This document shows, piece after piece, positions 6,657 to 15,311 of a stretch of DNA of 64,000 nucleotides. Both the position numbers and the translations under genes were made by a program. The notes beneath the pieces are model-generated. The model was given only the letters and a program-made list of their open reading frames with translations, made no database searches and was not told where the DNA came from. The stretch covers positions 1 through 64,000 of the forward strand of contig JAGBDN010000003.1 in assembly GCA_017937485.1 (NCBI GenBank), written 5' to 3'. Every line of letters begins with the position of its first letter. Positions within the stretch are counted from its first letter, which is position 1. Origin of the DNA: Thermoguttaceae bacterium (GTDB lineage Bacteria > Planctomycetota > Planctomycetia > Pirellulales > Thermoguttaceae).

Positions 6657-9176
6657 TTATTTAAACTCCATTTTCAGAACGCCGCCGGAGAGGCCGTCTT
6701 GAAGTTGAACTTCGACGCGGACGCGAACCGCTTCGACTTCCGCAAAATTGACGACGATTTCCTTGTCGCGCTCGACCGAGTAAGCGTCGGTCGTTTCGAC
6801 TTCTTTCCAGTCGGCGCCGTCGGCGGTTTGGTACGTCAGCTTCCAAGATTTCGGCGTCGCGCAACCGCCGCGTTCTTTGGTGTCGTCGAACCAGTAAATC
6901 GTCGCGCTCTTGATTTTACGCGCTTTCGGGTACTCGATTTGGAACCATTCCTTCGAGCCCTTGCGCGGCCACCAGGTCGCGCGCGGAACGCCTTGGTCGC
7001 CCGAGTGTTTCGGGTTTCCGGCGTTCGTTCCGTCGAAGAGCGAGCGTTCGTCGGTGAAGAAGGAACCGGTAAGTTCCGGCGAGTTCGCGACTTGCGGGAC
7101 TTCGTCCGTCAGGAGCGACGCGTCGAGCGGTTTGTACAGGATCGGCAGACCTTCGGCGTCGATCCAGTTCGCTTCTTTGCCGAGTTCGGAATCGGCGGCC
7201 GGCGCGTCGGTCAAACCGACTTGGCGAACCCAAACGGCCATTTTACCGGCGGCGCGGTTGTCCCAAACGCAGTACGGAATCGCGACGAGCGTTCGGCCTT
7301 CGTAATCCTTCGCGAGGATAACGTCGACTTTGCGGGCGGCGCTGTTTTTCGTCGCGGCGTTGGCGTTGTTCCCGGTAATAACGCGTTGTTCGATCTTGAA
7401 TTGCGGGTCTTTCGCGAGGATAATGCGGTCGACGCGAACGCCCGGGTTGTCGACTTGTTCGAAGCAGTAAACGACCGGGCCGCGTTTCAAGGCGACGCGA
7501 CCGAGGTCGTCTTTCACTTTCGGGTTCGCGATCGTGCGGACGACCGGCGTGTCGAAAACGAGCGCTTCGACGGCGCCGTCGAACGTGTCGACGCCGCGAG
7601 CGAAGGAGCGGTAACCGTCCGCTTCGGCTTCGGCCAACGCCCAACCGGGGACGCGAACTTTCAACGTAAACGGCGTTTTTTCGGCGTTTTCGTCCTTCAT
7701 ACGAGCGGTCGTTTTGATGAAAACTTTACCGTCGTAGGGATAACGGGTCGTTTGCGCGATTTCGACGATTTTGTCGGCGAGTTCGACGGTCGCTTTGCCT
7801 TCGACGAACATGTTGACGACGACGGTATCGTCGACGCCGTTATCCTTCGAGGAAGCGGTCGCGTAGACGTAACCCGGAACCGACGGAAGCGCGCGGATGA
7901 CGTTCGACGGGCAGCAGGCGCAACCGAAGAACGGTTGACGGTGATGGCCGCCGTCCGACGCGAGCGGGTTGACGTAGAAATAGGAGTCGCCGTTGAGGCC
8001 GTAACCGGACATAAAGCCGTTGTACATCGCGAGTTCCATCACGTCGGCGTATTTCGCTTCGCCAGTCGCGAGGTTCATGCGGTGCGCCCAGAACATCATC
8101 CCGATGGCGGCGCAGGTTTCGCAGTACGCGCTCTTGTTCGGGAGCTTGAAGTTTTCTTCGAAACCTTCGTTCGAGGCCGAGGAGCCGATCCCGCCCGTGA
8201 TATACATCTTGTGGCGCGTAACGTTGTTGAAGATGCGCTTCATCGCGGCCATCAGTTCCGGGTCGCGATAATAACCGGCGACGTCGGTGGCGCCGCAGTA
8301 CAGATACATCGCGCGGACGGCGTGCCCGACGATTTCCGATTGTTCGCGAACCGGCGCGTGGTCTTGGCAATATTCGCCGAAAAGACCGTTTCGGCTGTTC
8401 TTTTCAATTTGACGGCCTTCCGCGACGCCGCGAATGTCGACGAAGAACTTCGCTTGGTCGAGGTACTTGCGGTCGCCGGTCAGTTGGTACATCTTGACGA
8501 GCGCGAGTTCGATTTCTTCGTGGCCCGGGACGTTTTTCAGTTGGCCTTCGTTCGGGCCGTAACGCTTGCAGATCAGGTCGAGAACGCGACGGTTGATTTT
8601 CAGGAACTTATCGTCGCCGGTCGCGCGGTAGTAGGCGACCGCCGCTTCGGCCATATGCCCGGCGCAGTAGAGTTCGTGCATATGCGCGAGGTTCGTCCAC
8701 TTTTCGTTCGGCTTCATCAACGTGAAGTACGCCATCAAGTAGCCGTCTTCTTCTTGCGCGGAACCGATCGCGTCGATCCATTCGTCGGCCTTCTTTTGAA
8801 GTTCGGCGTCCGGATGCGCGGAAAGGGAGTACGCGAACCCTTCGAGAATCTTGTAAACGTCGGAATCGTCGAAGTAAATGCCGCCGAATTTTTCGTGTTC
8901 TTTGCCTTGCAGCTTAGCGCCGGCGTTGCGGAAGTTGGCGATGCGCGGCGTCTCGGTTTCGCACCACTTAATATTGTGCGGAACGGAAACGACGCGGTTC
9001 GCTTCGATGCGCGGCGCCCAGAAATCGTCCGTCAACTTGACTTCCGTAAACGGAACCTCCGTCAACGCTTGCTTCGGACGGTCGGCTTGCGCCGCGTCTT
9101 GGGCGAAAGCGGTCGCCGTCGAAACGACGCAGGCGCCGAGGAGCGCGACCGTCGTCAAGAGGGAAAATCGTTTCAT
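6657..9176 (-). CDS. Secreted GH127-family glycosidase (beta-L-arabinofuranosidase-like)
   Basis: 839 residues with a clear signal peptide cleaved near AFA-QDA. The (alpha/alpha)6 barrel of GH127 (old DUF1680) spans about residues 40-700. The zinc/thiolate active site known from Bifidobacterium HypBA1 is recognisable: the YCETCAA segment supplies E353 and C355, and FGCACCPSN supplies C421/C422, one of which is the nucleophilic cysteine; a glutamate near residue 340 fits the acid/base. A C-terminal block from about residue 705 (GSFFTDERSLFDG to VRVRVEVQLQDG) resembles a discoidin-like carbohydrate-binding fold. Expected role is removal of beta-L-arabinofuranose from plant glycans in the periplasm or outside the cell. 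It is the last gene of a three-gene unit with 101-base gaps; AGGAGAT precedes the ATG. Confidence 0.9.
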   Translation of the reverse strand: MKRFSLLTTVALLGACVVSTATAFAQDAAQADRPKQALTEVPFTEVKLTDDFWAPRIEANRVVSVPHNIKWCETETPRIANFRNAGAKLQGKEHEKFGGIYFDDSDVYKILEGFAYSLSAHPDAELQKKADEWIDAIGSAQEEDGYLMAYFTLMKPNEKWTNLAHMHELYCAGHMAEAAVAYYRATGDDKFLKINRRVLDLICKRYGPNEGQLKNVPGHEEIELALVKMYQLTGDRKYLDQAKFFVDIRGVAEGRQIEKNSRNGLFGEYCQDHAPVREQSEIVGHAVRAMYLYCGATDVAGYYRDPELMAAMKRIFNNVTRHKMYITGGIGSSASNEGFEENFKLPNKSAYCETCAAIGMMFWAHRMNLATGEAKYADVMELAMYNGFMSGYGLNGDSYFYVNPLASDGGHHRQPFFGCACCPSNVIRALPSVPGYVYATASSKDNGVDDTVVVNMFVEGKATVELADKIVEIAQTTRYPYDGKVFIKTTARMKDENAEKTPFTLKVRVPGWALAEAEADGYRSFARGVDTFDGAVEALVFDTPVVRTIANPKVKDDLGRVALKRGPVVYCFEQVDNPGVRVDRIILAKDPQFKIEQRVITGNNANAATKNSAARKVDVILAKDYEGRTLVAIPYCVWDNRAAGKMAVWVRQVGLTDAPAADSELGKEANWIDAEGLPILYKPLDASLLTDEVPQVANSPELTGSFFTDERSLFDGTNAGNPKHSGDQGVPRATWWPRKGSKEWFQIEYPKARKIKSATIYWFDDTKERGGCATPKSWKLTYQTADGADWKEVETTDAYSVERDKEIVVNFAEVEAVRVRVEVQLQDGLSGGVLKMEFK

Positions 9177-9277
9177 TAATATCTCCTAAATCGAGGTGAA
9201 AATTTTATCGATTTCGTCGTTATAGTATATTGGGGGAAACGACCGCAAACCGGCCCTTTCCGTCCCTTCCTTTTCGT

Positions 9278-10246
9278 TCATTCGCCGCTCGGGAAACCGA
9301 GGTCTTCGCCGTCGTGAGTAACGACGCCGATTTGTTCGACGTGTCCGTTGCGCCCGTTGTACCAAAGAATCCAGCGGTCGGCTTGCTCGTCGTAGATCGC
9401 GTAGGGCTTGTAACAGGCGGACGCGTCCCAAGTTCCGGCGTCGGGGCCGATAATCGGGTTGGCCGGCAAGCGTTCCCAACCGGTTACGCCGTCTTTCGAG
9501 CGGGCGATTCCAATGCGCGCCGTTTCTTCGTCTTCGAAGCCGATGTAGAACATCAGGTAGTCGCCCTTCCACGGAAAGACTTGACACGCCGTAACTTTGT
9601 GTTGTTCCCAAGCGGAGTTTTTGTCCGCCGCGAAAATCGGATTGGCGTCGAACTTTTTCCACTCGACGCCGTCGACGCTTTCGGCGTACCCGATCGCGTT
9701 CGGCTCGTTTTGTTCGCCGGCGGAGTACCACATTTGAAAGACTTTTTTCTCGTCGTTCCAAAGGACGTGCGGGCACATCGCGGAGCCCTTTTCCCACGCT
9801 TCTTCGGAAACCAAGACCGGCTCGCTCTTGACGCGCTTCCACTCGATTCCGTCGGCGCTCGTCGCCAAACCGATGAAAGAGCGGTCTTTAGTTTGGCCGG
9901 TGTACCACATATAGTACAAGCCGTCTTTTTTCAGGACGGACGCTCGGTTGACGCGAATTTGCCAACCGCAATCCGGGTCGGGCGCCAAGACGACGCGCGG
10001 TTCCGACCACTTCACGCCGTCGCGACTCTCCGTATAGCCGATCGATTCTTTCGTCCGCCAAGAGAACCACATCTTGTACGTATCGCCTTCTTTGAGAAGC
10101 GTTACGTCGAAGCAGACGCCCAAATCGCCGCCGAGAACCGGGTTCGCCGGATGCTTGACCCAGCCGCCCGCCGTTTCGGCGTAAAGTCGCGACGTTCCAA
10201 AACAAACGCAAGCGAGGAACGCCAGCGTTAACGCAAGTCGTTTCAT
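9278..10246 (-). CDS. Secreted five-bladed beta-propeller glycosidase-like protein (GH43/GH130 clan-like)
   Basis: 322 residues with a signal peptide (cleavage near LYA-ETA). The mature protein consists of repeated blades, each with a [YF]xMW[FY] strand followed by IGxAxSxDGxxW: KMWFSW/IGYTESRDGVKW, YMWYTG/IGLATSADGIEW, QMWYSA/IGYAESVDGVEW, MFYIGF/IGIARSKDGVTGW, and LWYNG. This repeat is typical of GH43/GH130/GH32-type propeller enzymes acting on arabinosides, mannosides or related sugars. The exact family and the catalytic acids cannot be fixed by eye. A perfect AGGAGG ribosome site precedes the ATG. It lies between the metallo-beta-lactamase-fold gene and the GH127 gene, which suggests joint action on arabinose-containing glycans (inference). 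Confidence 0.75.
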   Translation of the reverse strand: MKRLALTLAFLACVCFGTSRLYAETAGGWVKHPANPVLGGDLGVCFDVTLLKEGDTYKMWFSWRTKESIGYTESRDGVKWSEPRVVLAPDPDCGWQIRVNRASVLKKDGLYYMWYTGQTKDRSFIGLATSADGIEWKRVKSEPVLVSEEAWEKGSAMCPHVLWNDEKKVFQMWYSAGEQNEPNAIGYAESVDGVEWKKFDANPIFAADKNSAWEQHKVTACQVFPWKGDYLMFYIGFEDEETARIGIARSKDGVTGWERLPANPIIGPDAGTWDASACYKPYAIYDEQADRWILWYNGRNGHVEQIGVVTHDGEDLGFPSGE

Positions 10247-10347
10247 CGTTTAACCTCCTAGTGCAAGCATCTTTTTAAACAACGACGCTCCGAACGCCGC
10301 CGAAGCGCCGTCGTTTTCGTTGATTCGGTCGTTTTTTCCGCTTTCGT

Positions 10348-11667
10348 TCAAACGCCGCCGCGCGAGTCGAACGGGCCGTAAACCGCGGTAACGGTCATAC
10401 TTTCGTCTTCGGCGGTCAGGTAGTACACCTTGTACTTTTTGCCGCCGTCGTAAACCTTCACGACGACGGAACCGGTGCGCTCGACGAGACTTTCGCGCCA
10501 AGGTTTCCCTTCCATCATCTCGGCGTTACCCGGGTGAATCGTCGTCGGACAAATGAGGCGGTCGCCCGGATACGACGCTTCGTCGGTCATCGCCGACGCG
10601 GTGTTGTTCTGCAGGTGCCAACGGTCCCAAACGCAAGTAACGTAAACGCGGGGCTTGGTCGCTTTGACGAAACCCGGCGACATCGCGTCGCGGTAGGAGT
10701 GGTGGTTCGACTTGCAAACGTCGACCGGCCCGGCGGCGCGCCCGACGGCGCCTTCGTAGTCGACCGGTTTGCCGTCTTCGTCGAGAAGCGGGCAGCTGAC
10801 GTCGCCGCCGCTGAAGAAGCGGAACGGCCCGAACGACGTAACGGTCGCCACGCTGCAGGTGTTTTCGTTGATCGAACCGGCCGCGTTTTTCGGGTTTTTC
10901 GCGTAATAGTCGACCGTTTCGTCGCCTTCCCCGCTCCAAACGACGCCGTTGCGGCAGATGTTGCGGACGTGATAATCGTATTTTTCCGGTTCGTTAACCA
11001 ACTTGATTTGGTCGAGCGCGCCGACGACGAACGCCTCGCGCTTGAGGCCTTCGTTCTTTTCCTTGTAATCCAAGAACTTGCGCCAGTTGTCGCGGTCGCG
11101 CGGCGCTCGGTCGTTCGGTTGATTGTAGTCCGGGTAGCCGCGGTCGAACGCCGCGCCGATCGCGTAATATTCGGCGACTTGCGTAATCCCGCTGATTTGG
11201 TAATCGCCGCGCCCCTCCGCGACGCCGACGCCGTGTCGCCAACTGCCGATGTGGTCGTCGTGGTAGTGCGACGCGACGACGTAATCGATTTTCTCGATTC
11301 CCGGCTTAGCGCGACCGATGTAACGAGCGATCCACTCGCCCGGGCGGCGCGATTCGTTCGGCAAAATCGCGACCTTTTCTTTATACGACGCCGCGTCGCG
11401 GTCGCCCGCGTCGGTCAGAATCGTCGTGCCGTCCGGACAGATTTGGAAACAGCTTTCGCCGACGCCGGTGTGAATGAAGTTGAGGTCGAGTTCGCCTTCC
11501 TTCCAACCGCGATACGGCTTCCCGACTTCGCCGTCCGGGTCGGAACCGGCGACCTCGAGCAGGTTCGCCAATTGCGCGGCGTCGGCGTCTTGCGCGTTCG
11601 CGCCCAAAAGTCCCGCGACGCTAAAAAAAGCCGCCGCCCCGATAAATTCTCTGCGATTCGTTTTCAT
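10348..11667 (-). CDS. Exported metallo-beta-lactamase-fold hydrolase
   Basis: 439 residues. The N-terminus carries a twin-arginine-type signal (NRREFIGAAAFF, cleavage near ANA-QDA). The fold's zinc motif HYHDDH (H134, H136, D138, H139) follows a first strand LNFIHTGVGESCFQI, as in ComEC-like and related MBL hydrolases; further ligands are probable in the GDVSCP and SNHHSYRDAM segments. Substrate is unknown. It heads the unit that continues with the propeller glycosidase and GH127, and a well-formed promoter lies at 11752-11780. GGGAG precedes the ATG. The context argues for a role in the same carbohydrate process, but a hydrolase for another ester or lactone cannot be excluded. Confidence 0.8.
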   Translation of the reverse strand: MKTNRREFIGAAAFFSVAGLLGANAQDADAAQLANLLEVAGSDPDGEVGKPYRGWKEGELDLNFIHTGVGESCFQICPDGTTILTDAGDRDAASYKEKVAILPNESRRPGEWIARYIGRAKPGIEKIDYVVASHYHDDHIGSWRHGVGVAEGRGDYQISGITQVAEYYAIGAAFDRGYPDYNQPNDRAPRDRDNWRKFLDYKEKNEGLKREAFVVGALDQIKLVNEPEKYDYHVRNICRNGVVWSGEGDETVDYYAKNPKNAAGSINENTCSVATVTSFGPFRFFSGGDVSCPLLDEDGKPVDYEGAVGRAAGPVDVCKSNHHSYRDAMSPGFVKATKPRVYVTCVWDRWHLQNNTASAMTDEASYPGDRLICPTTIHPGNAEMMEGKPWRESLVERTGSVVVKVYDGGKKYKVYYLTAEDESMTVTAVYGPFDSRGGV

Positions 11668-11751
11668 TTCGACGCACTCCCTAATTTGACAAAGCCGATA
11701 AAACCGTCGCGCCGCCCGACGTTCGAAGCCGACGCGGCGCGCTTTCCCGAC

Positions 11752-11780
11752 ATTGTACCAAATCGACGCCGCAAACGCAA
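11752..11780 (-). promoter_or_regulatory. Sigma-70-like promoter of MBL-propeller-GH127 unit
   Basis: TTGCGT, a 17-base spacer and TACAAT on the minus strand, about 85 bases ahead of the start codon at 11667. Confidence 0.6.
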
Positions 11781-11860
11781 GAAACCGCGTTCGAAATTTT
11801 CGAAAAAACCGCCGTTTTTCGCCGTTTAACGCCGCTTCGCTCCGCCGACGCCCAACAAAA

Positions 11861-11894
11861 AACGCGTCCGACGTTTCGCCGTCGGGCGCGTTTT
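11861..11894 (-). terminator. Terminator of the DUF1559/lipoprotein unit
   Basis: A 13-base stem (AACGCGTCCGACG against CGTCGGGCGCGTT, one wobble pair) with a TTTCGC loop. On the minus strand it is followed by six T; it lies 28 bases after the lipoprotein stop codon. Confidence 0.75.
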
Positions 11895-11921
11895 CGTTTG
11901 CGTTCGCTTAAACGCCGAGTA

Positions 11922-12350
11922 TCATTCTTCGGTCGTCAACGCGAAGTCGACCGGGTCTTTTTGCCCTTCGGCGATATCCGCTTCGAGGGTCGAGGCGCGG
12001 TTGTATTTCGCCGGGATAATGTCGACGATATCTTCGGTGATTCCGCGTTCGACTTCCTCCGGCGTCGGGTTTTCTTTCGGAATCGCTTTTTGAGCGTAAA
12101 TCGTAACCGCCATTTTGCCCGGGGAAACGCGCGCTTCGTACTTGCCGTTCACGATCGGGCCGCCGGTCGCCGTGCCGGGAGCGCCGCCCTTCGGCGCGAA
12201 GTTAACCGTTCCCTTTTCGATCGGTTCGCCGTCGAGGGTAACCGTTCCCGTGATCGGAACCAAACCGTCGCTCGGTTTGCAACCGACGAACGCGACGCAA
12301 CAAACCGCCAACGCCAACGCGAAACCCGTTTTCCAACTCGCTTTCAACAT
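11922..12350 (-). CDS. Small lipoprotein with carboxypeptidase-regulatory-like fold
   Basis: 142 residues. The leader MLKASWKTGF...CCVAFVGC-KPS is a lipoprotein signal with the lipidated cysteine at residue 24. The mature part begins with VPITGTVTLDGEPIEKGTVN, a transthyretin-like (carboxypeptidase regulatory-like) beta-sandwich pattern that is very common in planctomycete lipoproteins, and then GGPIVNGKYEARVSPG. Function is unknown; such proteins are usually found beside DUF1559 proteins. The frame is open for more than 200 codons upstream, but AGGAGA nine bases before this ATG and the lipoprotein signal fix the start here. It is 113 bases downstream of the DUF1559 gene and ends at a strong terminator. 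Confidence 0.8.
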   Translation of the reverse strand: MLKASWKTGFALALAVCCVAFVGCKPSDGLVPITGTVTLDGEPIEKGTVNFAPKGGAPGTATGGPIVNGKYEARVSPGKMAVTIYAQKAIPKENPTPEEVERGITEDIVDIIPAKYNRASTLEADIAEGQKDPVDFALTTEE

Positions 12351-12463
12351 CGTTATTCTCTCCTTTCTTCGTCGAGATTCTGCAACGCGCCCCGTCCCGC
12401 CGACGCGAAAAGTTCGCCGTCGAAGCGGAAACGGAGCGCGATTTCGTTCAAACGTCGCTAAAA

Positions 12464-13477
12464 TCAGTCGATATCGGTTTCGCCGCCGTCGGACGTCGAG
12501 AGCGCGCGCCAAGTTTGCAGGTTGATCGTGTCGCTGAAGTAACGGACGGAACCGTCGCACATCGAGGCGTTGACGCCGCCGGAGTGGTGGGATTTCGCCG
12601 GATAGGTCGCGCTGTACCAACGATTGTAACCGTGGCAGTAGAACGGCGGGTTGAAGTCTTCCGGCGTCCAAGCGGCGCGCCCGTAGTCGGTCGACGCGGT
12701 CGTGTTCGGGCCGTTCCAAGTGGTGAAACCGCAACCGGCGGAGAAGATAACGCAACCGTAGTTCCCTTTGTAACCGCTGGTGTTCGGGTTGATCACCGCT
12801 TCGGAGAGGCAAAGGGTGTTCGAGGTGCCGTCGGTCATCGCGGCCATTTTGACGGCTTTGTTGTAGGTGAACGGCGCTTTGTGCGCTTTGTACGATTCGC
12901 GACCGTCCCAGTTGACGACTTCGTCGCCGCGGAAGTTCGAGTTGCCGAAGTTCGCGACGTAGCAAGAACGACGGTGGCAGAAGCCTTCGGAATTCGATTC
13001 GCCGATCGCTTCCGGTTCGCTCGGGCATTGGTGCGCCGGAATCAACGCGGTGCGGTATTCGTAGTGGCCCGGGTTGTCGTTTTTCGACTGACCGTTCAGT
13101 TTAGTCGTGTCGGTGTTGTTATTGTAACCTTTGCCGGTGCCGGTGAAGGCGAGACCGCTGTAGAGCGCCGTTTGTTCGATGAACGGAAGCGTGCGCCCGT
13201 GCCAAGAGACGCGGTCCGGGTCGCCGTCGTTGCTGCCCGCGTTGCCGAGGAGCATCCCCATCGGGAACGCGTCTTGGTTTTGGTCGGCGTAAGTTTGGCA
13301 AGCCAACGCCAATTGTTTCAGGTTGTTCGTGCATTGCATACGACGGGCCGCTTCGCGCGCCGCTTGAACGGCCGGCAGGAGCAGACCGATCAAAATCCCG
13401 ATAATCGCGATGACGACCAACAATTCGACGAGCGTAAAACCGTTTTTACGTCCCGTTCCCATAACGTTCGCGCTCAT
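12464..13477 (-). CDS. DUF1559 pseudopilin-like protein
   Basis: 337 residues. A type-IV-prepilin/type-II-secretion-like leader ([17 protein letters not shown]) is followed by [18 protein letters not shown], the signature of planctomycete DUF1559 proteins. The C-terminus has the matching SHHSGGVNASMCDGSVRYFSD motif (H-x9-DG family). Cleavage by a prepilin peptidase is expected between G and F, leaving a membrane-anchored pseudopilin. These proteins occur in dozens of copies in Planctomycetes and their role is unsettled. A GAGGTT site precedes the ATG, and a promoter with 17-base spacing lies at 13628-13656. It is paired with a small lipoprotein, an arrangement repeated at 52263-53852. Confidence 0.92.
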   Translation of the reverse strand: MSANVMGTGRKNGFTLVELLVVIAIIGILIGLLLPAVQAAREAARRMQCTNNLKQLALACQTYADQNQDAFPMGMLLGNAGSNDGDPDRVSWHGRTLPFIEQTALYSGLAFTGTGKGYNNNTDTTKLNGQSKNDNPGHYEYRTALIPAHQCPSEPEAIGESNSEGFCHRRSCYVANFGNSNFRGDEVVNWDGRESYKAHKAPFTYNKAVKMAAMTDGTSNTLCLSEAVINPNTSGYKGNYGCVIFSAGCGFTTWNGPNTTASTDYGRAAWTPEDFNPPFYCHGYNRWYSATYPAKSHHSGGVNASMCDGSVRYFSDTINLQTWRALSTSDGGETDID

Positions 13478-13627
13478 TTCTGAACCTCAACCTCAAATAG
13501 GTAATAAAATAAGAAAATTGTCCATATCGTTTGCGCGTCGGCGACGCGCTTTTTTGCGACGGCAAGAAAAGGGGAAAACGAAAACCGACCCTAACGCCGA
13601 TTTCCGTTTCCAACTTCGTCAACCGTT

Positions 13628-13656
13628 AATATATCGTCAAATTCAAAATAACGCAA
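13628..13656 (-). promoter_or_regulatory. Sigma-70-like promoter of DUF1559 unit
   Basis: TTGCGT, a 17-base spacer and TATATT on the minus strand; this would give a leader of about 145 bases. Confidence 0.55.
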
Positions 13657-13689
13657 GAGCCCCCGGCGCCGAATTTGGCGCGCGACGGA

Positions 13690-13741
13690 AAAAAACGTCG
13701 AAAAAAGCGCCCGCGCGACCGGCGCTCTCCTTCGACGTTTC
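13690..13741 (-). terminator. Terminator of Gfo/Idh/MocA gene
   Basis: On the minus strand AGCGCC pairs with GGCGCT and is followed by six T. An outer pairing AAACGTCGAA/TTCGACGTTT encloses it and is followed by more T. Confidence 0.65.
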
Positions 13742-13826
13742 CTCAACTTCCTATTTTAACGCGACTTAAAAGCAACCAAATCGGTCGACAATAAATCGCG
13801 TTTCGTCGTTTTCGCCGTCTTAAACG

Positions 13827-15194
13827 TCAAAGCGTCCAGCCGTTTTGGTAGTTGGCGGCGATCATCGCGTTCGCTTCCGGGTTGTTCGGAATCGTGTTCG
13901 TCGCGGCGTCGTACTCGACCGGCTTGCGACTGCGAATCGCGAGCGTTCCGAGCAAAACGAACTCGAGAACCGGGGCCGCGTCGACGAAGTTCGACCCGGC
14001 TTTTTCGCCGCCCTTACACGCCGTCAACCATTCGGCGAAGACGTCGCCGCGTCTCGGGAGCCGCTTCGGAACGTCCGCGAACTTCTTCGCTCGCTCCGGA
14101 TTCAAGATTTGGTCGTCGAACATAACGCCTTCGTCGCCGACGTAAAGAACGCCTTCGGTCGGGAGCGAGTCGCCGTTCCAATCGCGCGGCATAGGCGGAC
14201 GGATTCCGCCGTCGCTCCAAACGAGCCGAACCGGCGGTCGACCGTCGCGTTCCGGGAAGTCGTAAGTAACGACGCTCGCCAACGGGAACGAAACGTCGTA
14301 AAATTTCGAGGTCGACGCGACGACGCGGCTCGGCGTCCCGAGTTTGAGCGCCCGATAAGGAATGTTCGCCCAATGGCAGCCCATATCGCCGAGCGCGCCG
14401 GTTCCGAACGCCGTCCAACCGCGGAAGTTGAACGGATGGAAAACCGCTTGACCGCCCCAATTTTCCGGACTCATTTTCGGAATCGGCGACGACTCCGGCC
14501 AACGGTCGGCGAACGGGATTTTCGGCGCCGGGCCGAGCCAAGCGTCCCAATCGAACCCGTCCGGAATCGGGCTCGTAAAGTCCGGATAAGACGGCGCGCC
14601 CTGCGGCCAAACCGGGCGAAGGCTCCAGCAGTAAACTTCCTTAACTTGCCCGATCGCCCCCGCTTCCAACAACTCGACGACGCGACAGCCGGTTTCGCCG
14701 GTCGCCGGACTCGTCGTGATTTGCGTCGCGACGCCCGCTTTTTTCGCCGCTTCGACGACGACGCGCCCCTCTTCGAGCGTTCGCGTCAACGGTTTGACGC
14801 AGCAAAGATGCTTCCCGGCTCGAAGCGCGGCGAGCGAAACGATCGCGTGCGTGTGGTCGGGCGTCCCGCAGTAAACCGCGTCGATTTTGTCCCCCTCGGC
14901 GTCGAGCGCTTCGCGGAAGTCTTTGTATTTTCGCGCTTGCGGGAAGACTTTAAACGTCTTCTCGGCGTGCGCCCAGTCGATATCGCAAAGCGCTTCGACT
15001 TGGAAGCCGACCCGCGCCGCGTCTTGCGTTTGCGGACAGCCGATTCCGCCGACGCCGATTCCGAGAAGCGTCGGTTTGTCGCTCGGGGCCGTTTCGCCGC
15101 GTCCGAGAACGGAGCGCGGAACGATCGTCGGCGCGAGCGCGACCGCCCCAAAGGTCGCGGCGGCGCCTAAAAAATTTCGTCGCGAAAGTTTCAT
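13827..15194 (-). CDS. Gfo/Idh/MocA-family oxidoreductase, twin-arginine exported
   Basis: 455 residues. The leader SRRNFLGAAATFGAVALA is a Tat signal, expected to export the folded, NAD(P)-bearing enzyme. The Rossmann segment TLLGIGVGGIG binds dinucleotide; DAVYCGTPDHTHA and CVKPLTRTLEEG form the usual second block, with the lysine of the EKP motif kept (here VKP). The middle and C-terminal part (FNFRGWTAFGTGALGDMGCH) is typical of the large planctomycete subgroup. Substrates of these exported members are unknown; sugar or polyol derivatives are likely. GGGGAAG precedes the ATG. It stands alone between the Lnt gene and the DUF1559 pair on the same strand. Confidence 0.88.
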   Translation of the reverse strand: MKLSRRNFLGAAATFGAVALAPTIVPRSVLGRGETAPSDKPTLLGIGVGGIGCPQTQDAARVGFQVEALCDIDWAHAEKTFKVFPQARKYKDFREALDAEGDKIDAVYCGTPDHTHAIVSLAALRAGKHLCCVKPLTRTLEEGRVVVEAAKKAGVATQITTSPATGETGCRVVELLEAGAIGQVKEVYCWSLRPVWPQGAPSYPDFTSPIPDGFDWDAWLGPAPKIPFADRWPESSPIPKMSPENWGGQAVFHPFNFRGWTAFGTGALGDMGCHWANIPYRALKLGTPSRVVASTSKFYDVSFPLASVVTYDFPERDGRPPVRLVWSDGGIRPPMPRDWNGDSLPTEGVLYVGDEGVMFDDQILNPERAKKFADVPKRLPRRGDVFAEWLTACKGGEKAGSNFVDAAPVLEFVLLGTLAIRSRKPVEYDAATNTIPNNPEANAMIAANYQNGWTL

Positions 15195-15311
15195 TTTCTT
15201 CCCCTTATATTAATATTGACAAAAACGGAAAAAATAACGAAGAAAAAACTTCAAAGAACCAAACGCCGAACCGCCGCCCGACCGGACGCGTCGACGACCG
15301 ATTGAACAAAA

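Larger units (their letters stand above)
13478..13826. other. Intergenic region, 349 bases
   Basis: It holds the promoter of the DUF1559 unit (13628-13656) and the terminator of the Gfo/Idh/MocA gene (13690-13741). A GCGCGTC/GACGCGC hairpin at 13533-13549 lies in the predicted 5' leader of the DUF1559 transcript. No gene or RNA was recognised. Confidence 0.6.

Noticed and set aside
6699..9179. Antisense frame of 826 codons opposite GH127
   Set aside because: Same codon-bias effect; no motif, no ribosome site, and the minus-strand GH127 is clear.
10281..10316. AACGACG/CGTCGTT hairpin between the MBL-fold and propeller genes
   Set aside because: Short stem and poor T-run; the genes around it look like one unit, so termination is not supported.
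12351..13028. Upstream extension of the lipoprotein reading frame (11922-12350)
   Set aside because: It overlaps the DUF1559 gene out of frame; the lipoprotein signal and AGGAGA site fix the start at 12350.
13533..13555. GCGCGTC/GACGCGC hairpin followed by six T on the plus strand
   Set aside because: It looks like a terminator only on the plus strand, where no transcript is expected; on the minus strand it lies in a leader without T-run.
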